NCBI RefSeq assembly: GCF_002911015.1
Contig: NZ_KZ626849.1
Span: forward strand, 62,001-126,000
From: Streptomyces populi
Lineage (GTDB): Bacteria > Actinomycetota > Actinomycetes > Streptomycetales > Streptomycetaceae
DNA length: 64,000 bases
Reading direction: 5' to 3'
Positions 1-10,307 of the stretch are shown here, piece after piece. Both the position numbers and the translations under genes were made by a program. The first letter of the stretch is position 1, and the number at the start of each line of letters is the position of its first letter. The notes below the pieces were generated by a model. It was not told where the DNA came from, searched no databases, and saw only the letters and a list, made by a program, of their open reading frames with translations.

Positions 1-2
1 GG

Positions 3-260
3 TGCGAGCCGTCGAACGTCACGGGGATCGTGGACCGGCTGGAGACCCGGGGGCTGGTGGAGCGCCGCCCCGACCCGGCGGACCGCCGGGTGAAACTGGC
101 GGCGGCGACGGCCGAGGGCCGCAGGATCGCCGGGGGGCTGCGCGACTCGCTCGACTTCGCCCGCGAACCCCTGGCGGAGCTCTCGGACCAGGAGCGGCTG
201 GCCCTGCGCGACCTGCTGCGCCGCATGCTGGGCGAGAGCGCCGGCACCGACGGCGGCTGA
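3..260 (+). CDS. MarR-family transcriptional regulator, C-terminal part (5' end outside window)
   Basis: The gene enters from the left edge in frame 3 and ends at TGA 258-260, leaving 85 codons. The visible part begins inside the recognition helix and wing of a winged helix-turn-helix: NVTGIVDRLETRGLVERRPDPADRR is the typical MarR wing (residues about 5-30 of the fragment). It continues into the C-terminal dimerisation helices (LSDQERLALRDLLRRML). MarR proteins are cytoplasmic dimeric repressors that respond to phenolics, drugs or oxidants; no ligand can be inferred here. Target genes are not visible because the start and the upstream neighbour lie outside the window. Family assignment is secure. 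Confidence 0.85.
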   Translation, partial: CEPSNVTGIVDRLETRGLVERRPDPADRRVKLAAATAEGRRIAGGLRDSLDFAREPLAELSDQERLALRDLLRRMLGESAGTDGG

Positions 261-586
261 GGGCGCGGGCGCCTCGCGGCGGACCGGGACACCCCGTGCC
301 GCGAGCACCGGCACGTCCGGCGCCGCGGAAACCGGAACCCGTCACGGCGCGGTGAGCGGAACCCGTCACGGCGCCCCGCTCGCCGCACGGGACCCCGAGC
401 GCCCCGCGGGGTCCGGAGCCGGACCCGCACGGCCCGCGGGACACGGCACGCCGCCTCCCGGGCCGCCGCGCCCGCGCGACGGTCCCCCCGGGGGCCGGGC
501 GGAGCCGGCCCGCGGCCTCCGTCCGGGCGGACGGAACCGCCGGGGACGCCCGGAGAGGGGTCACCCGGTGACGGACGGCGGCACGC
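261..586. other. Intergenic region with a direct repeat and a hairpin
   Basis: No credible gene lies between the convergent MarR fragment and the zinc-ribbon gene. A 17-bp sequence (GGAACCCGTCACGGCGC) occurs twice, at 334-350 and 358-374, in direct orientation with a 24-bp period. A hairpin with 7-bp arms (TCCGTCC/GGACGGA) lies at 518-535 and may terminate transcription from either side. Nothing else is recognisable. Confidence 0.6.
334..374. repeat. 17-bp tandem direct repeat, two copies
   Basis: The sequence GGAACCCGTCACGGCGC is exactly duplicated at 334-350 and 358-374. The copies are separated by 7 bases. The function is unknown; it could be a duplicated regulator site or simple slippage. 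Confidence 0.7.
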
Positions 587-1372
587 CTACGTGCACCACC
601 ACAGGAAGCGTTCGCAGTCGTCCGAGGACGTGGGGGCCGGCGCGGAGGCCGAGGCCGTCGGGGCCGCGGTGACGGAGGCCGAGGCGGTCGGGTCCGAGGA
701 GGCGGGGACCGAGGCGGTCGGGTCCGAGGAGGCGGGGGCCGAGGCCGAGACGGACGAGCCCGGGAGGGTGCCGGCGGCCGAGGGCTCGCCGCCCCCGGCG
801 CTCTCCTCGCTCGTCGCCGTGGGAGAAGCGGAACGGGAGGCGGGAGCGGGTCCGGAGGCCGACGGCGAGGGGACGGGCGCGCGGGTGCCCGACGGGGAGG
901 CGGAGGGGGAACTCTTCAGGAGCGCGGACGCGGTCGGCGAGGCCGAGCCGTCGGACGACTCCGCCACCGCGGGGCTCGACCCCAGTCCGGGCGCGTCGAC
1001 GCCGAGTTCGGCGAGGCTCAGACCGCTCGCCGCGAGGACGAAGCCCACGGCCACGTACAGGGTGCGGCGGCGCCTGCGGCGATGCGCGGCGGCCCTGCGG
1101 TCGCGGCGGCCGGTGCCGGCCGGACCCCGCGGGTCACCCGGGCCCCCGGATCCCGCCCCGGCGTCCTGGACACGGCCCCCGCGCCGGCGCGCGGCCCGCC
1201 GGGAGCCCCGCTCGACGTCGTCGCCCTCGTCGTGGCGCACGCCGGCGTCGGCACCCTCACCGTGGCGCACGTCGGCGTCGGCGTCCGCTTCGCGTTCGTC
1301 GACCGGGGTGCCGCACCCGGGACAGTCGAGAGCGCCGTCGAGGTGCCTGCGGCACACGTGGCAGTAGTCCAT
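587..1372 (-). CDS. Zinc-ribbon, single-pass membrane protein of the Streptomyces SCO2400 type
   Basis: The protein has 261 residues. It begins with MDYCHVCRRHLDGALDCPGC, two CxxC-type knuckles (C4, C7, C17, C20) that should bind one zinc. A strongly basic Arg-rich stretch at about 68-103 follows, then one hydrophobic helix at about 105-120 (TLYVAVGFVLAASGLSLAEL). The long extracytoplasmic tail is rich in Ser, Ala, Pro and Thr. The layout predicts an inner-facing zinc ribbon anchored in the membrane with an extended, cell-wall-spanning tail. I recall S. coelicolor SCO2400-family proteins starting this way, but the role is unknown. Divergent from the dehydratase operon. The tail contains two near-identical 30-bp units (681-740) encoding ASSDPTAS repeats. 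Confidence 0.75.
   Translation of the reverse strand: MDYCHVCRRHLDGALDCPGCGTPVDEREADADADVRHGEGADAGVRHDEGDDVERGSRRAARRRGGRVQDAGAGSGGPGDPRGPAGTGRRDRRAAAHRRRRRRTLYVAVGFVLAASGLSLAELGVDAPGLGSSPAVAESSDGSASPTASALLKSSPSASPSGTRAPVPSPSASGPAPASRSASPTATSEESAGGGEPSAAGTLPGSSVSASAPASSDPTASVPASSDPTASASVTAAPTASASAPAPTSSDDCERFLWWCT
681..740 (-). repeat. 30-bp tandem repeat inside the zinc-ribbon gene
   Basis: Two adjacent 30-bp units, 681-710 and 711-740, differ at one base. They encode ASSDPTAS-type decapeptides in the Ser/Pro-rich tail. Copy number may vary between strains by slippage. Confidence 0.7.
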
Positions 1373-1529
1373 GACGCGGGAAGACTAGGGTCACCGCCGG
1401 TAACGTTCCTAGGCGCAGTTGTGAAGATGTTGTGTGGAATTGATGATTCCGGCCCGCCGGTCACCGCCGCCCCCGAAGATCGCCCGCCATCCTGCGCCCA
1501 TCACTCTGAACCGTTGTGCGCGCGACCCA

Positions 1530-1597
1530 TTGACACCCCCCGCACGGCGTCCTTACTGTCACGCCAGCATTTCGAACGTGTGACGAAATTTCGAACA
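1530..1597 (+). promoter_or_regulatory. Promoter and bipartite IclR-type operator of the dehydratase operon
   Basis: TTGACA (1530-1535) and TACTGT (1554-1559) are 18 bp apart and form a good vegetative promoter. Transcription should start near 1566. Immediately downstream are TTCGAACG (1571-1578) and, exactly 19 bp on, TTCGAACA (1590-1597). The latter is part of the full motif CGAAATTTCGAACA (1584-1597), whose core CGAAATTTCG is a perfect palindrome. The same motif with the same 19-bp companion recurs at 3,860-3,886, 22,281-22,391 and 28,240-28,253. Its position over the early transcript implies repression, most simply by the IclR protein encoded at 27,448-28,221. That link is inference. Confidence 0.7.
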
Positions 1598-1624
1598 GAG
1601 CTGAAAGCACAGGGGGCATCTGCC

Positions 1625-2782
1625 GTGCGCATCACGGGAATCACCACACACGTGGTCGGGACACCCTGGCGGAACCTGACCTACGTCCAGGTGCACACCG
1701 ACGAGGGCATCACCGGGGTCGGCGAGACCCGCATGCTGGGCCACACGGACGCACTGATCGGCTACCTGCACGAGGCGCGGACCAACCATATTCTCGGCTC
1801 CGACCCGTTCGCGGTCGAGGACCTGGTCCGCCGGATGAAGTACGGCGACTACGGACGCGCCGGCGAGATCGTGATGTCCGGCATCGCGGTCATCGAGATG
1901 GCCTGCTGGGACATCAAGGGCAAGGCGCTCGGGGTGCCGGTCTGGCAGCTCCTCGGCGGCAAGGTCACCGACAGGGTCAAGGCGTACGCCAACGGCTGGT
2001 ACACCACCGAACGGACCCCGGAGGCCTACCACAAGGCCGCCCAGGAGGTCGTCGCGCGGGGCTACAGGGCCCTCAAGATCGACCCCTTCGGCACCGGGCA
2101 CTTCGAGCTCGACCACGAGGCCACGCTGTACTCGGTGTCGCTCATCGAGGCGGTGCGCGACGCGATCGGGCCCGAGACCGAGCTGATGCTGGAGATGCAC
2201 GGCCGCTTCTCGCCGTCCACCGCCGTCCGCCTCGCCCGCGAACTCGCGCCCTTCAAGCCCGCGTGGCTGGAGGAGCCGGTGCCGCCGGAGAACCTCAAGG
2301 CGCTGGAGAAGGTGGCCGCCAAGGTCGACATGCCGGTCGCCACGGGCGAGCGGATCCACGACCGCATCGAGTTCCGCGAGCTCTTCGAGAGCCAGGCGGT
2401 CGACATCATCCAGCCCGACGTCGGCCACATCGGCGGCATCTGGGAGACCCGCAAGCTCGCCGCGACCGCCGAGACCCACTACATGCTGGTGGCGCCGCAC
2501 AACGTCGGCGGTCCCGTCCTGACCGCCGCCTCCCTCCAGGTCGGCTTCACCTCGCCGAACTTCAAGATCCTGGAGCACTTCAACGACTTCGCCGACGCGG
2601 AGATCAAGAAGGTCGTCAAGGGCGCCCCGCAGGTCGTGGACGGCTACTTCGAGCTGTCCCACGAGCCGGGCCTCGGCGTCGAGCTGGACGTCGACGCGGC
2701 GGCGGAGTTCCCGCAGCAGCAGGCCCGCTTCGACCTGTGGGCCGACGGCTGGGAGCAGCGCAAGCCCAAGGGGACGCAGTGA
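1625..2782 (+). CDS. Enolase-superfamily (mandelate racemase/muconate lactonising) sugar-acid dehydratase
   Basis: 385 residues, the normal size for the family. Start GTG 1625 follows AGGGGG at 1611-1616 and excludes the operator region. The N-terminal capping domain (RITGITTHVV...) precedes a TIM barrel. Metal ligands are visible as E190 (LEMHG), E216 (WLEEP) and E242 (TGERI). K151-x-D153 (KID) and H292 (APHN) are candidate acid/base residues. Overall it resembles sugar-acid dehydratases such as galactonate dehydratase, which abstract a proton alpha to a carboxylate and eliminate water to give a 2-keto-3-deoxy acid. The exact substrate cannot be read; galactonate or arabonate would suit the neighbouring galactosidase, arabinosidases and lactonase. 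Its stop overlaps the next start by 4 bp, so the two are translationally coupled. Confidence 0.85.
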   Translation: MRITGITTHVVGTPWRNLTYVQVHTDEGITGVGETRMLGHTDALIGYLHEARTNHILGSDPFAVEDLVRRMKYGDYGRAGEIVMSGIAVIEMACWDIKGKALGVPVWQLLGGKVTDRVKAYANGWYTTERTPEAYHKAAQEVVARGYRALKIDPFGTGHFELDHEATLYSVSLIEAVRDAIGPETELMLEMHGRFSPSTAVRLARELAPFKPAWLEEPVPPENLKALEKVAAKVDMPVATGERIHDRIEFRELFESQAVDIIQPDVGHIGGIWETRKLAATAETHYMLVAPHNVGGPVLTAASLQVGFTSPNFKILEHFNDFADAEIKKVVKGAPQVVDGYFELSHEPGLGVELDVDAAAEFPQQQARFDLWADGWEQRKPKGTQ

Positions 2783-3783
2783 GCACCGCGGTCGTCGTCG
2801 AGGGCCCGGGCGAGCACCGGCTGGTCCCGCACGAGCCGGTCCGCCCGGCCGCGGGCGAGGCGCTCGTACGGGTGCACGCGGCGGGCATCTGCGGCAGCGA
2901 CCGCGAGGTCTACCAGGGCAACCGGCCCGAGGGGTACGTCCGCTACCCCCTGACCCCGGGCCACGAGTGGTCCGGGACCGTCGAGGAGGTCGGCGCCGGC
3001 GTCCCCGCGGCGCTCGTCGGCCGCAAGGTCGTCGGCGAGGGCTTCCGCAACTGCCAGGTCTGCGACCGTTGCCACGCGGGCGAGACGACGTTGTGCACGG
3101 CCGGGTACGAGGAGACGGGCTTCACCGTCCCCGGGGCGATGGCCGCCACGCTGACGCTGCCGGCCCGGCTGCTCCACGTCCTGCCCGACGACGCCGATCT
3201 GACGGCCGCCGCCCTGCTGGAGCCGGCCGCCTGCATCGCGGCCGCCGCGCTCAAGGCGAACGCGCGGCCCGGTGAGCGGGTGGCCGTGGTGGGCACCGGG
3301 ACGCTCGGGATGTTCGCCGTGCAGTTCCTGAAGGCCGGTTCTCCGGCCGAGCTCCTCGTGGTGGGCACGCGCCCGGACCGGGCCGCGCTGTCGAAGGAGT
3401 TCGGCGCCACCGACTTCCGCACCCGGGACCAGGAACTCCCCGACGACTTCGACGTGGTCGTCGAGACCGCCGGGTCCGCGTCCGCCGCGCGCACCGCCGC
3501 CTCCCTGCTGCGGCGCGGCGGGCGCCTGGTCCTCACCGGGATCCCGGCGCCGGGCGCCGAGGGCCTGGACCCGACCGATCTGGTCGTACGGCAACTGGAG
3601 GTGCACACCGTGTTCGGGGCGCCGCCGGACGCCTGGGCGCACACGGTGCGGGTCTTCGGTGCGGGTCTGCTGGACCCGTCGCCGCTGGTGACGCACGAAC
3701 TGCCGCTCTCCGCGTTCCCGGAGGCCATCGAGCTGGTGGGTTCCGGCGATCCGAAGGTCGGCAAGGTCCTGCTGAAGCCCTGA
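2779..3783 (+). CDS. Zinc-dependent medium-chain alcohol/polyol dehydrogenase
   Basis: 334 residues. GTG 2779 overlaps the upstream TGA. The catalytic-zinc cysteine is in AGICGSD and the GHE motif is in TPGHEWSG. A structural-zinc lobe shows four cysteines (CQVCDRCHAGETTLC). The Rossmann motif GTGTLG, in VAVVGTGTLGMFAVQFLKAG, binds NAD(P). The family oxidises sugars, polyols or sugar acids such as L-idonate, sorbitol, galactose or threonine. Coupling to the dehydratase and sharing its operator suggest that it oxidises a sugar or sugar acid in the same oxidative pathway. A perfect 16-bp hairpin just downstream ends the transcript. Family is certain; substrate is inference. Confidence 0.85.
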   Translation: MSTAVVVEGPGEHRLVPHEPVRPAAGEALVRVHAAGICGSDREVYQGNRPEGYVRYPLTPGHEWSGTVEEVGAGVPAALVGRKVVGEGFRNCQVCDRCHAGETTLCTAGYEETGFTVPGAMAATLTLPARLLHVLPDDADLTAAALLEPAACIAAAALKANARPGERVAVVGTGTLGMFAVQFLKAGSPAELLVVGTRPDRAALSKEFGATDFRTRDQELPDDFDVVVETAGSASAARTAASLLRRGGRLVLTGIPAPGAEGLDPTDLVVRQLEVHTVFGAPPDAWAHTVRVFGAGLLDPSPLVTHELPLSAFPEAIELVGSGDPKVGKVLLKP

Positions 3784-3794
3784 CCACCCGAGCC

Positions 3795-3837
3795 GCACGC
3801 CGGTACGGGGTTTCCTGACGGCCCCGTACCGGCGTGC
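3795..3837 (+). terminator. Perfect 16-bp hairpin terminator after the dehydrogenase
   Basis: GCACGCCGGTACGGGG (3795-3810) is exactly complementary to 3822-3837, with an 11-base loop. It separates the dehydratase/dehydrogenase transcript from the next operon. Confidence 0.8.
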
Positions 3838-3859
3838 ACCAGGCCCTCGCGCCCACCGT

Positions 3860-3886
3860 CGCGAACCATGCCCGAAATATCGAACA
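3860..3886 (+). promoter_or_regulatory. Bipartite IclR-type operator before the U32-like/ChvE operon
   Basis: CGAAATATCGAACA (3873-3886) matches the cluster motif at 13 of 14 positions. CGCGAACC (3860-3867) occupies the half-site 19 bp upstream, the same geometry as at 1571-1597. It lies just before the Shine-Dalgarno sequence of the gene at 3901. No convincing -35/-10 pair was found between the terminator at 3837 and this site. Confidence 0.65.
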
Positions 3887-3900
3887 ATGAAGGACAGCTT

Positions 3901-4869
3901 GTGACCGACGCCCCTCCCACGGCGCCCCGTCGCCCCGGCGAGCCCGCACTGGCCGCACTCGGCCTGGCCGCGCCCGCCCTCTCCCCCGACGACGCCTCGC
4001 CGCACACCTTCCCCGGAGGCGGCCGCTGGCGCACCGAGGTCCCCTCCGTGGAGGGCCCCGAGGCGCTCGCCGTGGTCCTCAAGGAGGCCTCGCGGCTCGA
4101 CGTGCCGATCCACCGGATCAGCCAGGGCAGCGGTGTCTGGATGCTGACCGACGACGAGATCACCGAGATGGTCGAGGCCACCGGTGAGCACGACATCGAA
4201 CTCTGCCTGTTCACCGGCCCGCGCGGCACCTGGGACATCGGCGCCTCGACGCGCAGCGACTCGCGCGGCGCGGGGCTGCGGGCCCGCGGCCACGACGCGG
4301 TGGCCGGCTGTGTCGAGGACGCCGTCCGGGCGACGGAGCTGGGCGTCAAGTGCCTGCTCGTCGCCGACGAGGGCGTGCTGTGGACGCTGCACCGGGCGCG
4401 GGTCGCCGGGATCATCCCGGCCGACACGACCTTCAAGGTCTCGGCGCTGATCGGTCCGGTCAACCCGGCCTCGTACGCCGTGTACGAGAAGCTCGGCGCC
4501 GACTCGCTGAACGTGCCGAGCGACCTGACGCTCGATCACCTCACCGAGATCCGGCGGGTCTCCGCCGCCCCCATGGACATGTACATCGAGGCCCCCGACG
4601 ATCTCGGCGGGTACATCCGGATGTACGAGGTCGCCGAGCTGATCCGGCGCGGCGCGCCGCTGTACCTGAAGTTCGGGCTGTCCAAGACCCCCGGGATCTA
4701 CCCGTACGGACACCATCTGCGGGACCTGACCCTGAGCACGGCCCGGGAAAGGGTGCGGCGCGGCCGTCTCGCCCTTGACCTGCTGGCACGCCACGGAGCG
4801 GGCGGCGACATGGCTCCGCTCGGCTCCCGCCTGCCCGGGGCGCTCTCACGGTTCGACACTCCCTCATAA
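3901..4869 (+). CDS. U32-peptidase-like TIM-barrel protein of unknown function
   Basis: 322 residues from GTG 3901, which is preceded by GAAGGA at 3889-3894. An ATG at 3868 is in frame, but it would place the operator inside the coding region and lacks an SD. The protein shows alternating beta/alpha segments ([83 protein letters not shown]). These look like a U32-type or related TIM barrel, and I see no signal peptide. The function is unknown. Its position directly ahead of the sugar-binding protein, under the same operator, suggests a cytoplasmic step in sugar catabolism or its regulation. The U32 link is tentative. Confidence 0.6.
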   Translation: MTDAPPTAPRRPGEPALAALGLAAPALSPDDASPHTFPGGGRWRTEVPSVEGPEALAVVLKEASRLDVPIHRISQGSGVWMLTDDEITEMVEATGEHDIELCLFTGPRGTWDIGASTRSDSRGAGLRARGHDAVAGCVEDAVRATELGVKCLLVADEGVLWTLHRARVAGIIPADTTFKVSALIGPVNPASYAVYEKLGADSLNVPSDLTLDHLTEIRRVSAAPMDMYIEAPDDLGGYIRMYEVAELIRRGAPLYLKFGLSKTPGIYPYGHHLRDLTLSTARERVRRGRLALDLLARHGAGGDMAPLGSRLPGALSRFDTPS

Positions 4870-4953
4870 CGTTCGCACAAACCCCCTTCACACAAGCAGA
4901 CACAGTCGCGCACAATCCAACACACCTTCTCGGCCTTCTTCGCTCAGAGCTCC

Positions 4954-4970
4954 CGGAGCTTCGAGCTCCG
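4954..4970 (+). promoter_or_regulatory. Short hairpin in the leader of the sugar-binding protein gene
   Basis: CGGAGCT and AGCTCCG, separated by TCG, form a 7-bp hairpin about 40 bases upstream of the ChvE-like start. It could be an mRNA stability or processing element that sets the higher level of binding protein. No other signal was seen. Confidence 0.35.
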
Positions 4971-5009
4971 CGAGACCGAACCCGGTCCCAGACATCAAGG
5001 ATGATGATC

Positions 5010-6122
5010 ATGCGTAACCGCAGAGCCGCCATCGCCGCCGTAGCCGGAGCCGCCTCCCTCGCCCTCACCCTCACCGCCTGTGGCCAGAACGGCGAAGGCG
5101 GCAGCAAGGAGGACAAGGGCAGCAGCAAGGGCGGGACGATCGGCATCGCGATGCCGACCAAGTCGTCCGAGCGCTGGATCGCCGACGGCAACAACGTCGT
5201 CAAGAACCTGCAGGCGAAGGGTTACAAGACCAAGCTGGTCTACGGCCAGGACGACCCGCAGCAGCAGGTCTCGCAGATCGAGAACCTGATCACGCAGGGC
5301 GTCAAGGCGCTGATCGTGGCGGCCATCGACAACAAGTCCCTGGACAACGTTCTCCAGGAGGCGGCGGACGCCCACATCCCGGTCATCGCCTACGACCGTC
5401 TGATCCTCGGCTCGAAGAACGTCGACTACTACGCGTCCTTCGACAACTCGAAGGTCGGCGAGCTCCAGGGCAACTACATCCTGCAGAAGCTCGGTCTCGC
5501 GGACGGCTCCAAGAAGGGCCCGTTCAACCTCGAGCTCTTCGCCGGCTCGAACGACGACAACAACACGAAGTACTTCTTCGGCGGCGCGATGAAGGTGCTC
5601 CAGCCCTACATCGACAAGAAGCAGCTCGTCGTCCAGTCCGGCCAGACCGCGCTCAACCAGGTCACCACCCTGCGCTGGGACGGCGCCACCGCCCAGAAGC
5701 GCATGGACGACATCCTCACCAAGTCGTACGCCAGCAAGAAGGTCGACGCGGTCCTCTCCCCGTACGACGGCATCTCCATCGGCATCCTGTCGGCGCTGAA
5801 GTCGGACGACTACGGCTCCAAGAACAAGCCGCTGCCGGTCCTCACGGGCCAGGACGCCGAGCTGGCGTCGGTGAAGTCGATCATCGCGGGCGAGCAGACG
5901 CAGACCGTCTACAAGGACACCCGTGAGCTGGCCAAGATCGCCTCGGCCATGGCCGACGACGCCCTCAAGGGCAAGAAGCCGCAGACCAACGACACCAAGA
6001 CCTACGACAACGGCGCGAAGGTCGTCCCCGCCTACCTCCTCCAGCCGGTGAGCGTCGACAAGTCCAACTACCAGTCGGTCCTGGTCGACGGTGGCTACTA
6101 CACGGCGGACCAGCTCAAGTAA
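5010..6122 (+). CDS. chvE: ChvE-type sugar-binding lipoprotein of an ABC importer
   Basis: 370 residues. Three in-frame ATGs lie at 5001, 5004 and 5010. The last is chosen because CAAGG at 4996-5000 is then at proper distance. A lipobox (LTAC, Cys24) ends a short basic/hydrophobic signal peptide, followed by a Gly/Ser/Lys linker. The mature part is a periplasmic-binding-protein type I fold ([15 protein letters not shown]..., [26 protein letters not shown]). It resembles Agrobacterium ChvE, which binds galactose, arabinose, xylose and glucose. It delivers the sugar to the GguA/GguB-like transporter encoded next. The exported mutarotase downstream would supply the preferred anomer. Specificity within aldoses is inferred. 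Confidence 0.9.
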   Translation: MRNRRAAIAAVAGAASLALTLTACGQNGEGGSKEDKGSSKGGTIGIAMPTKSSERWIADGNNVVKNLQAKGYKTKLVYGQDDPQQQVSQIENLITQGVKALIVAAIDNKSLDNVLQEAADAHIPVIAYDRLILGSKNVDYYASFDNSKVGELQGNYILQKLGLADGSKKGPFNLELFAGSNDDNNTKYFFGGAMKVLQPYIDKKQLVVQSGQTALNQVTTLRWDGATAQKRMDDILTKSYASKKVDAVLSPYDGISIGILSALKSDDYGSKNKPLPVLTGQDAELASVKSIIAGEQTQTVYKDTRELAKIASAMADDALKGKKPQTNDTKTYDNGAKVVPAYLLQPVSVDKSNYQSVLVDGGYYTADQLK

Positions 6123-6154
6123 GCGTCGAACCTTACGGATTGGAAGGCACGACC

Positions 6155-7701
<1,547 letters not shown>

Positions 7702-7705
<4 letters not shown>

Positions 7706-8946
7706 GCACCGATGTGACCAACACCCCGGCCGAGGCACCGCCGGGCAAGGACGGGACCGGCGACACCGGGGAGAACCTGGTGCGGGTGATGCTCGACGGC
7801 CTGCGCAGCAACATGCGCCAGTACGGCATGCTGATCGCCCTCGGCCTGATCGTCGCCCTCTTCGCGGTCTGGACCGACGGAAGCCTGCTGCTGCCGCACA
7901 ACATCTCCAACCTGGTCCTGCAGAACAGCTACATCCTGATCCTCGCGATCGGCATGATGCTGGTGATCATCGCGGGCCACATCGACCTGTCGGTCGGCTC
8001 GGTGACGGCGTTCGTGGGCTCGTTCGCGGCCGTGCTGACGGTGCAGCACGGTGTGTCGTGGCCGATCGCCCTGGTGCTGTGCCTGCTGGTGGGCGCCGCG
8101 GCGGGCTCGGTCCAGGGATTCATGATCGCCTATCTCGGCATACCGTCCTTCATCGTCACCCTCGCCGGGATGCTGATCTTCCGCGGTCTGACCGAGATCC
8201 TGCTCAAGGGGCAGACCCTCGGCCCGTTCCCGGGCGGCCTGCAGAAGATGGGCAACGGCTTCCTGCCGGAGGTCGGCCCGACCACCAACTACCACAACAT
8301 CACGCTGCTGCTGGGCCTGGTCGTGATCGTCTTCGTGGTCCTCCAGGAGGTCCGTGACCGCAAGCGCCAGCAGGAGTTCTCGCTGGACGTGCTGCCGGCC
8401 AAGCTGTTCCTGCTCAAGCTGGTGGCGCTGGTCGCCGCGGTGCTCACCGTCACGCTGATGCTCGCCAGCTACAAGGGCGCGCCGATCGTGCTGCTGATCC
8501 TCGGCGCGCTGGTCGTCGGCTACGGCTACGTCATGCGCAACGCCGTCTTCGGCCGCCACATCTACGCGATCGGCGGCAACCTCCCGGCGGCGAAGCTGTC
8601 GGGCGTCAAGGACAAGAAGGTCACCTTCTATGTCTTCCTGAACATGGGCATGCTCGCGGCCCTGGCGGGTCTGGTGGTAGCCGCCCGCCTGAACGCGGCC
8701 TCTCCGAAGGCCGGCCTGAGCTTCGAGCTGGAAGCGATCGCCTCGTCGTTCATCGGTGGCGCGTCCATGAGCGGCGGTGTCGGTACCGTCCTCGGCGCGA
8801 TCGTCGGCGGTCTGGTCCTCGGCGTGCTGAACAACGGTATGAACCTCCTCAGCGTCGGCACCGACTGGCAACAGGTCATCAAGGGCCTGGCCCTGCTGGC
8901 CGCGGTCGGGTTCGACGTGTGGAACAAGCGCAAGGTCGGTTCGTAA
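7702..8946 (+). CDS. gguB: Sugar ABC transporter permease (GguB type)
   Basis: 414 residues. It starts inside the GguA-like stop codon (ATGA). Multiple hydrophobic helices are visible ([67 protein letters not shown]). The motif HIDLSVGS and the C-terminal [20 protein letters not shown] are family hallmarks of monosaccharide permeases. The protein is longer than RbsC-type permeases because of an inserted cytoplasmic stretch ([19 protein letters not shown]), as is usual for GguB/XylH-like members. It forms the membrane channel with the preceding binding protein and ATPase. Confidence 0.92.
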
Positions 8947-8953
8947 GTCAGCC

Positions 8954-8979
8954 GGGGCCCCGCCAGAAGGCGGGGCCCC
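8954..8979 (+). terminator. 11-bp hairpin terminator after the importer operon
   Basis: GGGGCCCCGCC (8954-8964) pairs perfectly with 8969-8979 around an AGAA loop, 8 bases after the permease stop. It should end most transcripts before the mutarotase gene. Confidence 0.85.
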
Positions 8980-9003
8980 TCTCCATGGGGCAGGAGCCGC
9001 GAA

Positions 9004-10146
9004 ATGGAAACGAGCAGACGTACGGTCATCGCAGCGGCGGCGGCGGGGTTGACCGCGGCCACCGTCGGCACGGCGCACGCAGCGGGCGGGAAGAAGCCCG
9101 TGAGGGAACTCTTCGGCCGGCTCGCCGACGGGACGAAGGTCCACCGGTGGTCGCTGGAGAACGGCGGGACGCGGCTGGGGGTCCTGTCCTACGGCGGGAT
9201 CGTCCAGTCCCTGGAGATCCCCGACCGGCACGGCAGGTACCGCAATGTCTCGCTGGGCTTCGGCGACCTCGACTCCTACGTCGCCTCCAGCCCGTACTTC
9301 GGCGCCCTGATCGGCCGGTACGGCAACCGCATCGGCAAGGGGCAGTTCACCCTCGACGGGAAGAGCCACCAGCTCTCCGTCAACGACGGCGTCAACAGCC
9401 TGCACGGCGGCGCCAAGGGCTTCGACAAGCGCGTCTGGGACGTGGAGGGCTTCACCTCGGGCTCCGACGTGGGACTCGTCCTGCACCACACCAGCATCGA
9501 CGGCGAGATGGGCTACCCCGGCACCCTCCGGGCGAAGGTCACCTACACCCTGACCCGGCACGGCGACTGGCGCATCGACTACGCGGCCACCACCGACAGG
9601 GCCACCGTCGTCAACCTCACCAGCCACGTGTACTGGAACCTCGCCGGTGAGGGCAGCGGCTCGATCTACGACCACGAACTCGAGATCGCGGCCTCCCGCT
9701 ACACCCCCGTCGACTCGGGCCTGATCCCCACCGGGGAACTGGCGAAGGTCGCCGGCACCCCCTTCGACTTCCGCCGGACCAAGACCGTCGGCCGGGACAT
9801 CCGGGTGGCCCACCAGCAGCTCCTGTACGGCAAGGGCATCGACCACAACTGGGTCCTCGACAAGGGGATCACGGCGAGGCCCGAGCACATCGCCACGCTC
9901 CGCGACCCGTCCTCCGGCCGCACCCTCTCGATCGCGACGACCGAACCCGGCCTGCAGTTCTACTCGGGCAACTTCCTGGACGGCACCCTGGTCGGCACCG
10001 GCGGTCACGTCTACCGCCAGGGCGACGCCCTGTGCCTGGAGACCCAGCACTTCCCGGACTCCCCGAACCACCCGTCGTTCCCCTCGACGGTGCTGCGGCC
10101 GGGTCAGACCTACCGGACCAGCACGGTCCACTCGTTCGGTACGTGA
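9004..10146 (+). CDS. Exported aldose 1-epimerase (galactose mutarotase)
   Basis: 380 residues. The N-terminus METSRRTVIAAAAAGLTAATVGTAHA is a twin-arginine-type signal with an AxA cleavage site near residue 26. The mature protein is a GalM beta-sandwich with the hallmarks IGRYGNRIG, SVNDGVNSLHGG (family HGG) and NLTSHVYWNL. Family enzymes interconvert the alpha and beta anomers of galactose, glucose or arabinose. Export puts anomer conversion outside the membrane, where it can feed the ChvE-like binding protein. A strong terminator lies between them, so this gene may use its own promoter or readthrough. Confidence 0.9.
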   Translation: METSRRTVIAAAAAGLTAATVGTAHAAGGKKPVRELFGRLADGTKVHRWSLENGGTRLGVLSYGGIVQSLEIPDRHGRYRNVSLGFGDLDSYVASSPYFGALIGRYGNRIGKGQFTLDGKSHQLSVNDGVNSLHGGAKGFDKRVWDVEGFTSGSDVGLVLHHTSIDGEMGYPGTLRAKVTYTLTRHGDWRIDYAATTDRATVVNLTSHVYWNLAGEGSGSIYDHELEIAASRYTPVDSGLIPTGELAKVAGTPFDFRRTKTVGRDIRVAHQQLLYGKGIDHNWVLDKGITARPEHIATLRDPSSGRTLSIATTEPGLQFYSGNFLDGTLVGTGGHVYRQGDALCLETQHFPDSPNHPSFPSTVLRPGQTYRTSTVHSFGT

Positions 10147-10307
10147 CCGGACCTCACAGCCGGTTCACAAAATCCGCACGATCACACGACGATTGAACGG
10201 CGCAGCATCCGTATCCGTATGAGAGGGCGGCCCGTGCTCCCCCGCGCGGGCCACCCAGATAACGGGGGCCCGTCCTCCCCAGCGGGCTCGCCCTATACGG
10301 AGGTTCC

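Noticed and set aside
2644..4794. Long minus-strand frame over the dehydrogenase and U32-like genes
   Set aside because: Arg/Gly/Pro/Val-rich shadow translation typical of high-GC DNA; the plus-strand genes have clear motifs, SD sequences and terminators.
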